A stretch of DNA of 64,000 bases, from positions 1,002,844,406 through 1,002,908,405 of the forward strand of contig NC_056747.1 of assembly GCF_019279795.1 (NCBI RefSeq). Reading direction: 5' to 3'. The notes under the pieces were generated by a model. The model was not told the origin of the DNA, did no database searches, and was given only the letters and a program-made list of their open reading frames with translations. Positions 10,395 to 21,710 of the stretch are shown in pieces. The stretch's first letter is position 1; each line of letters opens with the position of its first letter. This stretch comes from Protopterus annectens. Lineage: Eukaryota; Chordata; Ceratodontiformes; Protopteridae. The position numbers and the translations under genes are program-made.

Positions 10395-11405
10395 ATGGAA
10401 AGGAGTCTACACGGAAACAATGTTAGGGGCTGCTGTTGCTTTCATTCAAATGTATTCGCAACAGCCAGTCCATGCTTTGCTACTGCAAATAGACCATTGG
10501 CCAAGACGGAGAAGAGTTTCCCGATCCCAGGTCACTCTTCACAACCTACATATGTGGAAATTGTAGAGAGCCACAGGGTGGATAAAGACACACTATGGGA
10601 ACTCCACAACCTCTGTTGTCCTCAACTCAGAGTCAGGGCTAACCGGTGGGAATCCATGGAGACAAAGGTATGTGTAGCACTTAGAATCTTAGCTGCAGGA
10701 ACTTTTCAGACACCAACAGGAGACACGCTGGGGGTATCACAGACATCAGCATCCAAGATTCTCCATCAATTCTTTAATGCTATGCTCCAACATGCTAGGG
10801 ACCACATATATTTTCCCTGTACCGCTGAGGATAGGGTGATAAATATGCAGGAGTTCTACCCTATAGCACATTACCCTAAAGTACTGGGTGCCATAGATTG
10901 CACACCTGTAGAAATGAAAGCACCACCTGGGGAACAGTGAAGGCTCTAGATTAATAGAAAGGACTTTCACTCTATTAACTACCAAGATATGTGTAATGAC
11001 AAGGGAATCATTTTGAATGTGTGTGCTGGCAACCCTAGCAGTTATCACAACTCACATATCTAGCACATCTCCCAAATGTATCAGATGCTCATTAGGGGAG
11101 GTATCCCACAGGGTCATTTAATGGGGGATGCAGGATATGCACTGGAACCATGGCTGATGACACCCATCAGAAATGCACACCCACTCATTGAAGAATGCCA
11201 TAATGAGGCTCACACTCAAACTAGAAATATTATAGAGCATGTGTTTGGGCTGCTGAAGTCATGGCTCCGGTGCCTAGATACATCTGGTAGAGCTCTGCAG
11301 TACACTCCATGGACATGTACTGAAATATTCACAGTATGTGGCATACTACACAACATCACCATGAGAAAACAACTTCAGCATGATCAACTAGGGGAAAGAG
11401 CAAAG
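10395..11405 (+). pseudogene. Harbinger transposase (HARBI1-like), main part
   Basis: The DDE nuclease cuts and moves the transposon. The N-terminal half has a helix-turn-helix-like segment (RILAAGTFQTPTGDTLGVSQ) and then HYPKVLGAIDCTPVEMKAP, whose Asp is the first catalytic residue. A stop at 10938 is followed, in shifted frames, by NRKDFHSINYQDMC and NVCAGNPSSYHNS. The frame 11076-11414 gives LMGDAGYALEPWLMTP (second catalytic Asp) and TRNIIEHVFGLLKSWLRCLD (catalytic Glu). The triad D, D, E is therefore all visible, and total length fits the ~350-residue family. Start chosen at the first ATG after the TATA-like site. Two or more frame lesions make it a pseudogene. It continues after a nested LINE. 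Confidence 0.85.
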
Positions 11406-12830
11406 GTGGACTAGGATTATCTAATTTGAAGGGATATTATAGAGCAACACAGTTAAGGCTGTTATACATAGCACAAGCAGAAAACTATAATTCATAGTGG
11501 AAAGGGATGATGATGATATGGGGGGGGGCTCAAGAAACATGGAAAGACTGGGATTATGAATGTAGATTCTTAAGGAGAACAACAGCAATCATACAGAATA
11601 TTACATTCATGAATACCATGGAGTATTTTATGAACTGAACCACCATGAGAATGGAGAAAAGACATTCTGCTGATAAGGATGACTGCAGTTAGGGAAACAG
11701 ACAATAGGCAAGATAGGGCTGAAATTTATTGGAGAAAACTGGCAAAGGATCCAAAGTACTTGGAGCAAATAACTAGAAAGGGAAAGGTAACAGAATGGAA
11801 AGATGCCAAGAATGTATTTGGACTGCAGGTTAGAGATTGCCTTCCCTATCAAGGATTGATATCAAAGTATAAGCAAAGAGAAAGAAAAAGGGGGTATTAA
11901 ATGAAAGACCAGCACTGGTAGAGTTTTTAATAGAATCTAACAGAAGCTGCCATTAAAAAATTAATAATTAGTAGAGCATATAAAATATTGCATGATAACT
12001 ATAAGACTCAATCAGAGGAACTTAGAAAGGATTGGGAAGAGAGATTGGATAAGCAATTCACAAAGAGACAATGGGGGATATGTATATCTCCCACATATGT
12101 GACAAAGTCTAGAAAATTTAGGCTCTTTGCCTGGAAGTATTTGCATAGGTATTTTTATACACCAAGTAGACTCCAAAGAATTTTCCTCGGGTGGATAGCA
12201 AATGTTGGAGGTGTGACAGGGATGAAAGAGGTAGTTGGGAACAATTTTTTGAGAGTGTAATGAGTTGGCAGACTTTAAAAATTCCCTGTGGACCACTCTG
12301 TCGGGGATGCTGGGTGAGCAGACTGGATTGACTAAGGAGATGATTTTTTTGAGCTATGCTACAAAATCAGAATTTGCTAGATATAGTAAAGCCTTGCTGA
12401 GTCTAAGTATGGTGGCTGCCAAAAAAGCAATTACTAGAAAATGGAAATCAAAGTCTAAGCCAATCTTACTAGAAGTAGTAAATATAGTAACAGAGATAAA
12501 ACAACTGCAACTGGGATCTTTAGAAAAGGGGAAGAAGCAAACTACATGGGAAAAAAATGGGAATTGTGGGAACAATATAAGCAGAAAAGGAACAAGGTTT
12601 AAAAGAAGTTGGGATTTGAATGAACTGTATAATGTTTAATTAACAATGACTGGTTAGATTATAAGTAATGTATAATGGTTGCAACTACAGTTGTTTCAGT
12701 GGTGTCTGAGATGGATAATGTTTGCAACCAAAGTGGTGTCAATGTTTGGTTTTCATTTATATAAATGTAAGAGTGCCTATGTCATACGTGATAATTTAAT
12801 AAAAATGATTTTTGTTAAGAAAAAATAAAA
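11406..12830 (+). mobile_element. 5'-truncated L1/Tx1-type LINE nested in the transposase gene
   Basis: The insert begins GGTGGACTAGGATTATCTAA, translating to GLGLSNLKGYYRATQLRLL, a conserved block near the C-terminus of L1/Tx1 ORF2. Degenerate ORF2 C-terminal sequence follows: FRLFAWKYLHRYFYTPSRLQ, a CWRC zinc-knuckle-like motif with ERGSWEQFFESV (about 12200-12260), and SLSMVAAKKAITRKWKSKSK (about 12400-12460). It ends with a 3' UTR and an A-rich tail at 12795-12830. Harbinger sequence resumes immediately after. Possible degraded target duplication: AAGAGCAAAG before and AAGAGGAAGG after. It cannot move on its own. Confidence 0.75.
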
Positions 12831-12979
12831 CAAGAGGAAGGAACACACATCCCACCACCAATGCCAAGATCACCACAGCCACACGCAGGTGAGGTGTCAG
12901 AGGACGAAGCAGCAGCTTCTGTGGTTGCAAGCAGACATAAGTGTGTTCAATATGCCCTCCCATTGGCTAAGAGATAACA
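12831..12979 (+). pseudogene. Harbinger transposase C-terminal tail, split off by the LINE
   Basis: Right after the LINE A-tail a 48-codon open frame begins QEEGTHIPPPMPRSPQPHAG and ends HKCVQYALPLAKR with a stop at 12977-12979. Acidic and basic composition fits a transposase C-terminal tail, and it sits exactly where the interrupted gene should continue. Assignment is by position; I have no firm motif for this tail. Confidence 0.5.
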
Positions 12980-14380
12980 CATAGCACACTAACTCACCAC
13001 CTAAAGGCCTAAATCCTTTCTGCTACGCACATACATATAGTAACATTGATGCCAGGCAACTTTTACAACCTTTACCTCCACATGTATTGGTTGTATACTG
13101 CTCACATCAGACAGAGTCAGTCCGGAACTAAAACTGTTGCAACTTCTGGATTTACAAGCTAAGTGTTGAACCTGGAGTGTATTGTATAATAATATGAATG
13201 ACTGGAAAATCCTTGCATTTTGTTACTTGGTAGTATAAGCAAGTTAAAGGTGAGAGATTTGTACAGAAATGATCTTAACATGTGACAACAGAGACTTATT
13301 TGACTTATATGTGCCCATTATTAAGTAGTAGGTCTCAGGCATCAAAGATTCACACAGTCATACCTCTCAAAAGTAGTGATGGCCACTGCATGCCCTCAGT
13401 TTAGCACCATACATTTGTACTAGAAAATCATTAAAGAGAGACATTAGAAAGTAATGATACACATTGCAGTTTCATACTTCACAACCCTCATAGGATCATT
13501 CACAATAAAGTTATAAAATGTTGGCGCTATCAACTGTCTTAACTTTCTAAAACACAATATAAGTCAAAGGTACAATTACCAGTTCAACATCACAACTGAG
13601 ATATACTTAGCACTAAGTCAGCTATGCACCCTGAGCATCAGACACAATGCTTATGTATCCCGGAATCCAAAAGATACAGAACAGGACTATGGCACAGTTA
13701 TCATCACTTACACAGTGTGCTGCGGGGGGAGGGGGGAGCCTAGGCTGACACTAAAGGTCGGTGAGTGTGTGTGTGAGTAACAAAGAAAAGCAGGTAGACA
13801 TTTGGATAAAGCAACAAATGGCCAGTGAGACAAAATGAGTTTTAAGCTGCATGGCTGAACCATGTAACTGTTGTGTGTCTGTATTGGTCCTCCAGCTGAA
13901 ATCAATGTGTGAGTGTCTGCATAGACACAGCCAAGCTGTGTGCTAGCTCTACATCTTTGAATTTCGGACAGGTGTGAGCCATGCATGGTAGAGGTGGCAG
14001 TTCACTGTTTTCATCCCCGATCAAGAGAACTGGCAATGCCAGGAATTGCATTGGCATGTCCATGCCCATGGTCAGATGCATTGCTGCTACCTGAATGTGA
14101 CTGATGTCTGCTGCACAAGCTCCTTCACAAGGATGCCCAGGTCTGGGTGTGGAAAGCTCACCCACTGATGGAGCAGTGGAAGTGCTGCCACTATGGGAGC
14201 ATGATCAGGCATTGCCATGTTGGATCACAGCAGATGATGTGGCTGACCTATGCCCATGAGGATACCATCCTCATCCCAGCAAATGTTCCATCACAGACAC
14301 TACTCATTGCAACTTGTCATTCATCCAATCCATTAAATCAGCAACATGGTGGAGTCAGTCATGCATGTCACCCTGTGCCA
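12980..14380. other. Harbinger interior without clear gene
   Basis: 12980-13700 holds no motif. From about 14390 down to 13700 the minus strand continues the accessory gene's terminal region with scattered stops (for example the frame 13902-14165), so 13700-14380 may be decayed 3' exon or UTR. The 132-codon plus frame at 14147-14545 is antisense to it. Confidence 0.4.
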
Positions 14381-15002
14381 TATCTACAACACTTAAGCAT
14401 TTCTCTGGAGCACCTGTGGAAAAAAGCCTGTGCCTTCATGGATGGCCATAAGCATACACTTAGTGGCATGGGAAGAGACACCTGGATCAAGTGGAGGATG
14501 GACAGCATGCATCCTCTGAGCACCCCTAGCAACCTTCCTGTGTGACATCTTGCCCACACTTTGGCTACAACCAGAGTCAACAGGCACTGAAGCAGCAGTA
14601 ACCACACTTCCCTGATCAATTGTCTCACCCTCCACATGTCCAATATCTGTGGAGTCACTGGAATGGGTAGGTGTAGGCCTACTGGCTGTAGATCAACCTC
14701 AGAGTCAGATTCAACCTCTGTACCCCCCTCTGTTTGACCACAATCATCATCACTGTCTGCTGATACTCTGACATCAGGTGGTAAATGTCCCACCCTTCCA
14801 CTTTCAGGATCACCTGTGCAAATAAGCAATAAAAATGGGAAAAATTAATAGCTAAACTATTATAGTCCAATATATGCTAACAAGTAAGTGTTGCCATTAT
14901 TAGAGTGCACAGCAATACCCACAACAGTCCTGGCATCAACATCACACACTAAATATTTTTTTGAATTGTTCATTAGTACTAACATAAAAATGTTTGGCTT
15001 AC

Positions 15003-15041
15003 CATGTGCAGATGATGGTATCCCCTGCATGCCAGATGGTC
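15003..15041 (-). other. 39-nt mini-exon of the Myb-like gene
   Basis: Minus strand: a pyrimidine-rich CTTTCTCTAG acceptor before 15041 and a GTAAGC donor after 15003. The enclosed 39 nt encode PSGMQGIPSSAH and join in frame to the exon beginning at 14813. Splicing is inferred from sequence only. Confidence 0.55.
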
Positions 15042-15283
15042 CTAGAGAAAGTTAAGCAAAAGGTAAGGACAACATCATCATGATTAACAATAACACAGGA
15101 GTAATGCTTTTTCCCTTTTATATGTCCATTACCTACAATTTCAACAAGAACTTAGATGACAACTCCCACCTAAGCTAATCAATTAGAATGTGTTAACTGT
15201 AGCAATCTTCATTACCCCTAAAAAAGTACTTGTTAAACAGACGTATCAATTTAAATTATTTTCCTATACAACAGTATTTAACA

Positions 15284-15557
15284 CTTCAGATACAAAAGCC
15301 TATCTGGAATCTCCTCCTGGGACATGCTTGCTGTCCCTGAAACTGTAGCACTAATGTCAAGGACATGCTTTTCTGCACTTTCCTGGGAGCTGTCTGGATC
15401 CCTGACAGTGGAGAGGAACTCTTCAGATGCAAAAGCCTATCTGGAAGCTCCTCCTGGGACATGCTTGCTGTCCCTGAAACTGTAGCACTAATGTCAAGGA
15501 CATGCTTTTCTGCACTTTCCTGGGAGCTGTCTGGATCCCTGACAATGGACAGGAACT
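15284..15557. repeat. 137-bp tandem duplication
   Basis: 15284-15420 and 15421-15557 are near-identical (both begin CTTCAGAT, then AAAAGCCTATCTGGAA and GGACATGCTTGCTGTCC). The period of 137 is not a multiple of three, so it shifts the reading frame of the Myb-like exon. Confidence 0.95.
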
Positions 15558-16013
15558 CTTCATTTGGTGTTAATGGTGGTGCTGTAGCAGGCCCACCGGT
15601 ACCCATCCGATCATGGCCCACTGCAGCTGCTCTGCTCTCTGCAGTTGAGATCATGTCAGTGGCCCTATGGTTTGCCTGGTCATACGTCCTGCTGTGGAAA
15701 CCCACTGCATTAACATTTGGGATGATCTCCTGCCAAATCTGCCTTCTGCATGGCATATCTCCACATCCATCTCAAGCAGGATGGCACCATGTTGTTTAAA
15801 AGCATCAACAATGACCTGATTCTCAGGGTCAGTGAGGAATGTTTTTTGGGGATTGAGACATCTGGGTGACATAGTCCTAGGTGTCTTAAAAGACAACAAA
15901 AGGATAATTCACATAACTATCACATAACTACAACTTAAGTGTTCCCAGATAAAACTGAAAAGGTAGCATTTCGGTAATACCCACTCGAGAAACATGAAGC
16001 AGTCAAGAGATTT

Positions 16014-16282
16014 GAAATATTTATTTTATTTATTTTATTTATTAATTGTTGACAAGGGAAAGTCCGACTAGGACAGAGCCTATTTTCAGCGGAGGCCTGG
16101 GACGAAACACTCCAGATGCATATATTTGGATTGTGAGAGGAGACAGGAGTACCCGGAGGAAATCCACATGAATGTATGGAGAACATGCAAACTCCACACA
16201 GAAGGCACCCAGCTGAGAATAGAACCTGAGAACCTCTTGCTGTGAGGCAACAAGGTTAACAGTTGCACTATTGTGCCGCCCA
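16014..16282 (-). mobile_element. full-length SINE, same body as the 6.1-kb SINE, different tail
   Basis: Read on the minus strand from 16282: GGCGGCACAATAGTGCAACT (A-box region), GCCTCACAGCAAGAGGTTCT, GGTTCTATTCTC (B box), GTGTGGAGTTTGCATGTTCT, TTTCCTCCGGGTACTCCTG, CCCAGGCCTCCGCTGAAAAT, GACTTTCCCTTGTCAACAAT and a TAAATAAAATAAATA tail. The pol III promoter plus LINE-like A-rich tail defines a SINE. Compared with the 6.1-kb copy, body sequences match but the 3' tail differs. Confidence 0.8.
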
Positions 16283-16589
16283 ATGGGCTGGATGCAAAAA
16301 AGGAGGGTAAGAATGGCAACATATCCTTGTTTGTACCATAACAAAAATACAGCTTAGCCCCCACAATAGAACAGGCAAATGACACATTTTGCTAACAAAC
16401 TATTTTTGAAATGCTAAAAGTGCTATCACATCAACTGTCCCTGAAACATGCCTACAGATTTAATACAGAACATTCCATGTTAAGGTATTGCCAATTATAT
16501 AGATCTGTGAAATGCCATGGCAGACATGCCCATGCCATGAGTACACTTCTAACCTTCTAACTAAGGCATACAGATAAAAGCCTTTGCTA

Positions 16590-16592
<3 letters not shown>

Positions 16593-16669
<77 letters not shown>
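16593..16669. repeat. (AT)n microsatellite
   Basis: An uninterrupted AT dinucleotide run of about 77 bp. The 74-codon Tyr/Ile repeat frame across it is an artefact. Confidence 0.95.
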
Positions 16670-16672
<3 letters not shown>

Positions 16673-18374
16673 CCTATTATACACATTTTTCTGAATTATA
16701 TGTCAGCATATGTAGTATGTAGCTAACAAAATGCAAGCATACCTTCTCAAGTTCAGTAATCCTCTGTGCAGATATATCCCAAAGTATAGCCTCTTTTCTG
16801 TGTTCTCTGCATAAACAAGTCTCCTCACCTTCAGTTTCCCTAGCTACACAGTTGCCTTTTTATGGTGTAGATTCAGGGCTGTTAGCATGGTGAAGATGCA
16901 AATCAGGTGTTAACTCATTAGAATTGCTGAATCCCAAATGCTTGGCTTTGTGTAGGAGATGTAAACATACTGCAGACACTCCCTCTGTTTGTTTTTAATG
17001 GATTGCAACAGTGAATAATTACTGATTGGGAGATTGAAAGCACAACAGCAATGCAAGCTGCCCTACATCCAGTGGGGGTGTCAGGTTAGATTTACAAAGT
17101 GTTAGATGTAATTTTGTCAAGGTTAGAAATAAGCAGAACACAATTCACAGGTTCTGTTCATTAACATCCAACCTCCCCTTCATTTGCTGGTAACTGCATA
17201 CTACATTGTTGCCATTTAATATCCTCACACATGTTAAGAACAATGCTGTAGAATAGCTTACAGACTGCATATTTCAGATTACTGGTCAGATAAGAGAAGA
17301 ATGACCAACAAATACAGAGAGGAAAGACAGAGCTGCATATTTGCAAGCAATACTCATAACTGGTTGTGTGATCACTTGGTGCAATGCATTCAAAATAATA
17401 AATATGCAAATAACAGTTGTACGGTGTCATATTACTGTAGATGATGTTGCAGTTGGTTGTATGCAGAATGATTTCAGTTCTTTGCTGCAAAGGTATTTGT
17501 GTGGCAAAGATGGATAAGGCACCCTTCTTGTGTTCTGAAGATTCATTGGAGTGAGAGTTCAAATCCAGACCTATGTAGAAATATCTCATGTGTACTAACA
17601 TTTTCTAGTATGTGCATGTCATAGATTACTTTATCTCATTTCATTGACTTGTTTCTTTTTTTGGCTAGTGTTTATACAATACCCCACTTAGTGCAAACAT
17701 GGGAAAGGGAGAAAAATGAAAGTCAGGTTTGGCTGTGCTTATCTCATTTTTGCAAAAGGCAGCAGCGCACAAACTGGACTAGTGGGGTACCTAGGAAGGA
17801 GACAGAGCACTACAGAACACCTGCAAAGGTAAAAAACAATACATTGTTGCCATTTCTGAATTTCACCTTGCAACTGCACTTGGGGCGTTGCTCGGTGGTT
17901 AGCAGGATTTTGCAGGAGCTGCAGCCATCAAAGACCTGTAGACAGAACTCAGACAGTGAGTAATTAAAACCAGATGCATTCTATTAATTCTGTTGGGCAC
18001 TGCACAAACCCACTAAGCAATGTTGAGGGGCATTTAATGCAGAGACCTTAAGAATGATTAGGAAATTAGGAAGTTTCATGTAACTAGTCCTGTGGCAGTA
18101 GGTTTAAGTGTAGGGCTGGAGTATGGTCCTGGGTTCTAGTACAGGGTGTGCAACCTATTTTTACTGTTGTGACAGTGCAGTTTATAGCGATGAACTGAAA
18201 AATAGACAAGTGTTATTTCAACAGTTTTGTGGCAGCAGAATTAAGTATAGGACTGACATACACATAGTTCTCTGTTCTAATACAAGATATTCCAGTCATT
18301 TTGCTGTTGTTCCAATCCCCATTATATTCACTGTCAATTATAGCACTTTAGATAGTGGAGCTGATAAGATATAT

Positions 18375-18421
<47 letters not shown>

Positions 18422-18668
18422 GGATGATACACCATTATTGTGTTTTCAGATGTATGACTGAGGGTGTACTGTGTACTGTATTTCTGTAAGTATACAACTA
18501 AGATGCATACACAACTGGATCTATATCCAATAACCTTGTCAGGTCAGGCACATACATGTGTAACAGCTCAAACTGTCACCTGTATTTATGTATGATTCTT
18601 GACTATGTCTGAGCAACACTTTTTCTGTAGCAAAGATGCAAAATCAATGCTGTGGAAGAAAATGTTTT
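16670..18668. other. no recognisable gene; degenerate tandem and (AT)n
   Basis: The minus-strand frame of 146 codons at 17161-17601 has no motif and mixed composition; I treat it as chance. Around 18064-18180 and 18207-18320 there is a degenerate ~140-bp tandem (both contain GTGGCAG, then TTAAGT, TAGG.CTG, TTCT.TTCTA.TACA blocks). An (AT)n run lies at 18369-18418. Nothing else was seen. Confidence 0.45.
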
Positions 18669-19775
18669 ATAGGTTCATAGGTTCATAGGTAGGTACTAGG
18701 ATATTGGCCCTAGGGCCTATATAAGCCTATCCAAACAGTACCCTGGCTTTTGCCACCCAAGAAGATTATTTTCCTGTGTCCCTGTCAAGCAGAGCCATAG
18801 ATGTGATCCCTGGGGTGAATTTCCTATCCCCCATCCAATTATCAAGATTTTTCTTGAAGAGTGCTAATGAGGAGCTTTGTTTGATATAGATAGGTAGTTT
18901 GTTCCAGAGTATGGGAAGTCTCTGAGACAGGACTCTATCCCTCCAGCATGTTCTGTTTATTGTGGTGACAAGGTTTAGGTCCCTAGAGGGTGTAGCTCAG
19001 AGGGATTGGGATTTCTTTACATGGAGCATGTCCAACAGCTCTGGATTAGACATAGCTGTGCATGTTAGGCAGAGATCGCCTCTGAGTAGGTGATATGCGA
19101 CAGAGTAAAGCTGGAGTTTTTTTGAGACGGTCTGCATAGGGCATCTGTTTGAGGCTGGTAATCCTCTTTGTGAGGTATTTCTGTGGCCTTTCCAGTTGTT
19201 GTAGATGTCTTGTGAGGTACATACTAAAAGGGGCATTGTACTCTATAATGGTTCTAATGAGTGATGAGTAGAGGGGAACAATGACCTCTTTTTTCCTGGA
19301 TTAGAAACCTTTTGTGATGAGGTGTGCCACGTAGAAGGATTTCCTGCCTACTGTGGTGACGTGATTATCAAAGGAGAGACTACTGTCCACCTGTGTCCCA
19401 AGGTCTCTTATCACACTTTCAGTGTTAAGTAGACTACCGCCTATGTGGTAGTTCATGGTTACAGAGTTTTTACCAAAAGGGATGACAATGCACTTTTTGG
19501 CATTAAGCTTGAGGCCATGGCTTTGACACCAGGCATCTGTCTCAGTGAGGCCCTTTTGTAGGATGTCCACATCATTAGAAGATTTGATTATGGCTCCTAG
19601 TTTGCAGTCATCTGTGAACTTTGTTAGCCAAAGACCTTCTGTGTTAGCCTGTACTTCAGAGAAGTAGATACCAAACAGGAGAGGACCTAGGACTGAACCC
19701 TGCAGTACTCCACTTGTCACTGGTCTGAAGTTGGATTTAGAGTCTTCTACTTTCACAGTGTGTGTTCAGTCTCTT
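18669..19775 (-). mobile_element. CR1-type LINE copy 1, 5'-truncated
   Basis: The element is read on the minus strand from about 19775 to its 3' tail at 18692-18669, a short (ATAGGTTC)n array, reverse complement of (GAACCTAT)n. CR1 LINEs end in an 8-bp microsatellite of this kind. It shares sequence and 3' end with the copies at 22.9-24.4 kb and 46-49.9 kb. Only the RT half of ORF2 and the 3' UTR remain, as expected for incomplete reverse transcription. Confidence 0.85.
18990..19775 (-). pseudogene. CR1 ORF2 reverse transcriptase fragment
   Basis: The frame 19756-19301 encodes VTSGVLQGSVLGPLLFGIYF (RT block, usually GVPQGSVLGPLLF), then LTKFTDDCKLGAI, where the catalytic FADD is altered to FTDD (the aspartates are kept), then HGLKLNAKKCIVIPFGKNS and IRDLGTQVDSSLSFDNH. 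The C-terminus continues in another frame, 19236-18997. The upstream fingers and endonuclease are missing. ORF2 of an active copy makes cDNA by target-primed reverse transcription; this one cannot. Confidence 0.85.
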
Positions 19776-19789
19776 ATGCTTAGGTTTTA

Positions 19790-21260
19790 ATCACATACTA
19801 TAAAAGTAAATTTTCCGAAGTGTGTAAAGACAAAAAAATATGTAAGGTCATTACATTTATTTCCCAGTGCATATCTGAAAACTTAACTCACCTAACCGTT
19901 ACCTTTCAATTTCCAATATATATGTCCAGGCTACATCAGTACACGCCCCCTCAAACTAAGGCCAAGTATCAGATTAACCCCCCAGTTTTAATTATTTAAT
20001 TCCTCCCTGCTTGGCACTGCTGCTCTCTGCTTAACATTGCACAAATGTGCTTGGCATCTTTGCTCAGGATTGCGGGATGCCAGTAAAAGGGATAACGGAA
20101 ATTGTCAGGAAGGTATCAGTCTCCGTTGTTCTACTCAGCTGGTAGACAAGGTTGGTATTGGGGAGGAAGGTGCACACGTTAGGGCACAGAGGTGGGGTGT
20201 CCAGGAGTCCAGGATATATATTGGCCTCCTGGAAAAGCACCACAGCCAAATACTTACGCAGGGGGACTATTCTGGCTCCCAGTACAAGTCTGAGGCATGA
20301 AATAGTTTGGCCCAGGCTGTTTCCAGTGCCACTGGTATCCCACAAACTAAATAGTAATGTAGGCTTCATTTCAATGACCTTCAAAGGATAAAAAGAAATA
20401 TTCTGAATTGTTGGTTGCAGGAATTTGAGACTATGGACATCCCACAGCTGTGCAAGTATGATAATAAGAGAGTACTTGTAATACTTAGAAAGCTAAATAT
20501 AGGCAAGACTGGTGTGCATAATGCTTTTCTGTTCTTTTCTGTTCTTTCCCCAGCTCATACAGAATGTGAATTCAATTGACAGGCTCATGTTGCTTAATTG
20601 GATAGACTGAGGGAAGCAAATGGTCTGTTTGCAGCAGAAGAGAAGTGTTATTGTAATATTAAAAGTTACTCTGATGCTGATTTCTTTTTCTTTTTATTTC
20701 TTTTTATTAGTAAAAGTTAAGGATAGCTTTTTTGGTCTTTTATAGAGTTGTATCATATTGAGCATGCTTATCCCTACTGGAAAGACATGTATGCATGCAT
20801 TAGATTGTAGCACAAACCAGTTGTAAGAATCCAATATTAGACTGTAGTCAGAAGTTGTGGGTTCAAATACTACAATTCACAACTATATAGTACTGTTATT
20901 TCTTCAATAATATTTACATTAAATTAAACAAAAACTCTATACCAGTGGCACAAATGCCCATCTGTAAACTGCAATCTGTATAACTGGAACATGCATATGT
21001 GCAATATATGCACATTTCAAGAATTACTTTCAGCAATCTGTAACATAGCGTGTGTCTGTTAGGATGTATACTTAAATGTAATACTTCAGATAAAAGAGTT
21101 GTATAATTGTGTTAATGCATTGTATGTCACATATGATGGCACTAATTTTATTTATTTTTTTCTCTCACTCCAACCCTTATCTCTCTTTTTTATTTTCTGT
21201 TATTTGTCATCAAAATGTCTCCATGTCATCCACGTGTACCACATCAATAAATGCTACATA
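19790..21260. other. no recognised gene; one region open on both strands
   Basis: Between 20037 and 20391 long frames exist on both strands (87 and 79 codons plus, 106 codons minus). The minus frame contains GARIVPLRKYLAVVLFQEAN, but I recognise no family. The rest is AT-rich with no motif. Confidence 0.35.
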
Positions 21261-21289
21261 GCATAGCAAGATATGCCAGCCCCAGTGGA

Positions 21290-21710
21290 TCAGCCTGCAC
21301 CCACTCCAATGGCCCCAGCACGAATGCCCAGCTACCTCTATTGCCCCTGCATTACCTGTGCCTCAGGTAGTACTGCCTCAGAAGATGGTGCAGTAGTACC
21401 CTTTAGGAGCAAAGCAAAGGTGGTGATTTCATCACCTGCAGAGAGTTGTATGGGATGGTGTGTAGAGTCATGCACCACACCATTGGTGTACACCTATGCC
21501 AGATGGAGAGGCTGCTCTCCCTCATGGCCCATGGGAGGAGGAGGTGTCAAGCACTCCAGCTGCCAGCAGAGTATGGGGACAGTGATAACAGTCCAGTGGG
21601 TGAGGATTCAGTACTCACTGTCTCCAACCTCGATGTCCATGAGCCTGCATTGTCCCCTCCCTCACCCAATCATGATGTCCCACAACCTTTTGTGTCCATC
21701 ACTGTCCCTA
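21290..21710 (+). other. unassigned open region, possible transposon-accessory C-terminus
   Basis: The frame 21446-21865 reads MYGMVCRVMHHTIGVHLCQM, then ERLLSLMAHGRR, then an acidic/proline-rich stretch. The amphipathic helix-like start resembles in style the C-terminal coiled coil of Harbinger Myb-like proteins, but I have no firm motif. A GTAGTA donor-like site follows CCTCAG near 21366. Other frames are open too. It may be decayed DNA transposon sequence. Confidence 0.2.

Larger units (their letters stand above)
14390..15899 (-). pseudogene. Harbinger Myb-like accessory protein, spliced, frameshifted
   Basis: Accessory Myb/SANT proteins bind the transposon ends and bring in the transposase. 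The minus strand starts near 15899 and reads LTDPENQVIVDAFKQHGAIL (helix 1), then after a frameshift near 15756 RRQIWQEIIPNVNAVGF and a basic segment, then TAPPLTPNEEFLSIV, a motif typical of these proteins. Downstream is a 39-nt mini-exon (15041-15003) flanked by CTCTAG and GTAAG, and a further exon starting at 14813 after TTATTTGCACAG. The mini-exon joins the last exon in frame as SSAHGDPESGR. The last exon is acidic (SADSDDDCGQTEGGTEVESD). A 137-bp duplication disrupts the first exon. Exon limits outside the mini-exon are approximate. Confidence 0.7.
10095..16000. mobile_element. PIF/Harbinger transposon with two convergent genes
   Basis: The plus strand encodes a Harbinger-type DDE transposase (10395-11405, resuming 12831-12979) and the minus strand a Myb-like accessory protein (15899 down to about 14390). 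This two-gene convergent layout is characteristic of autonomous PIF/Harbinger elements. A probable left end is GCCAGATTCAATAAAGCC at 10095. The matching right end was not found, so the outer limit is approximate. A LINE is nested inside the transposase gene. Non-coding 12980-13900 between the genes shows no feature. The element is inactive because both genes are broken. Confidence 0.7.

Noticed and set aside
14147-14545. 132-codon plus-strand frame
   Set aside because: Antisense to the terminal exon of the Myb-like accessory gene, which has splice signals and frame continuity on the other strand.
16460-16684. Tyr/Ile-repeat frame
   Set aside because: Translation of an (AT)n microsatellite.
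17161-17601. 146-codon minus-strand frame as a gene
   Set aside because: No recognisable motif, no neighbouring exon-like sequence, and AT-rich composition. Probably chance.
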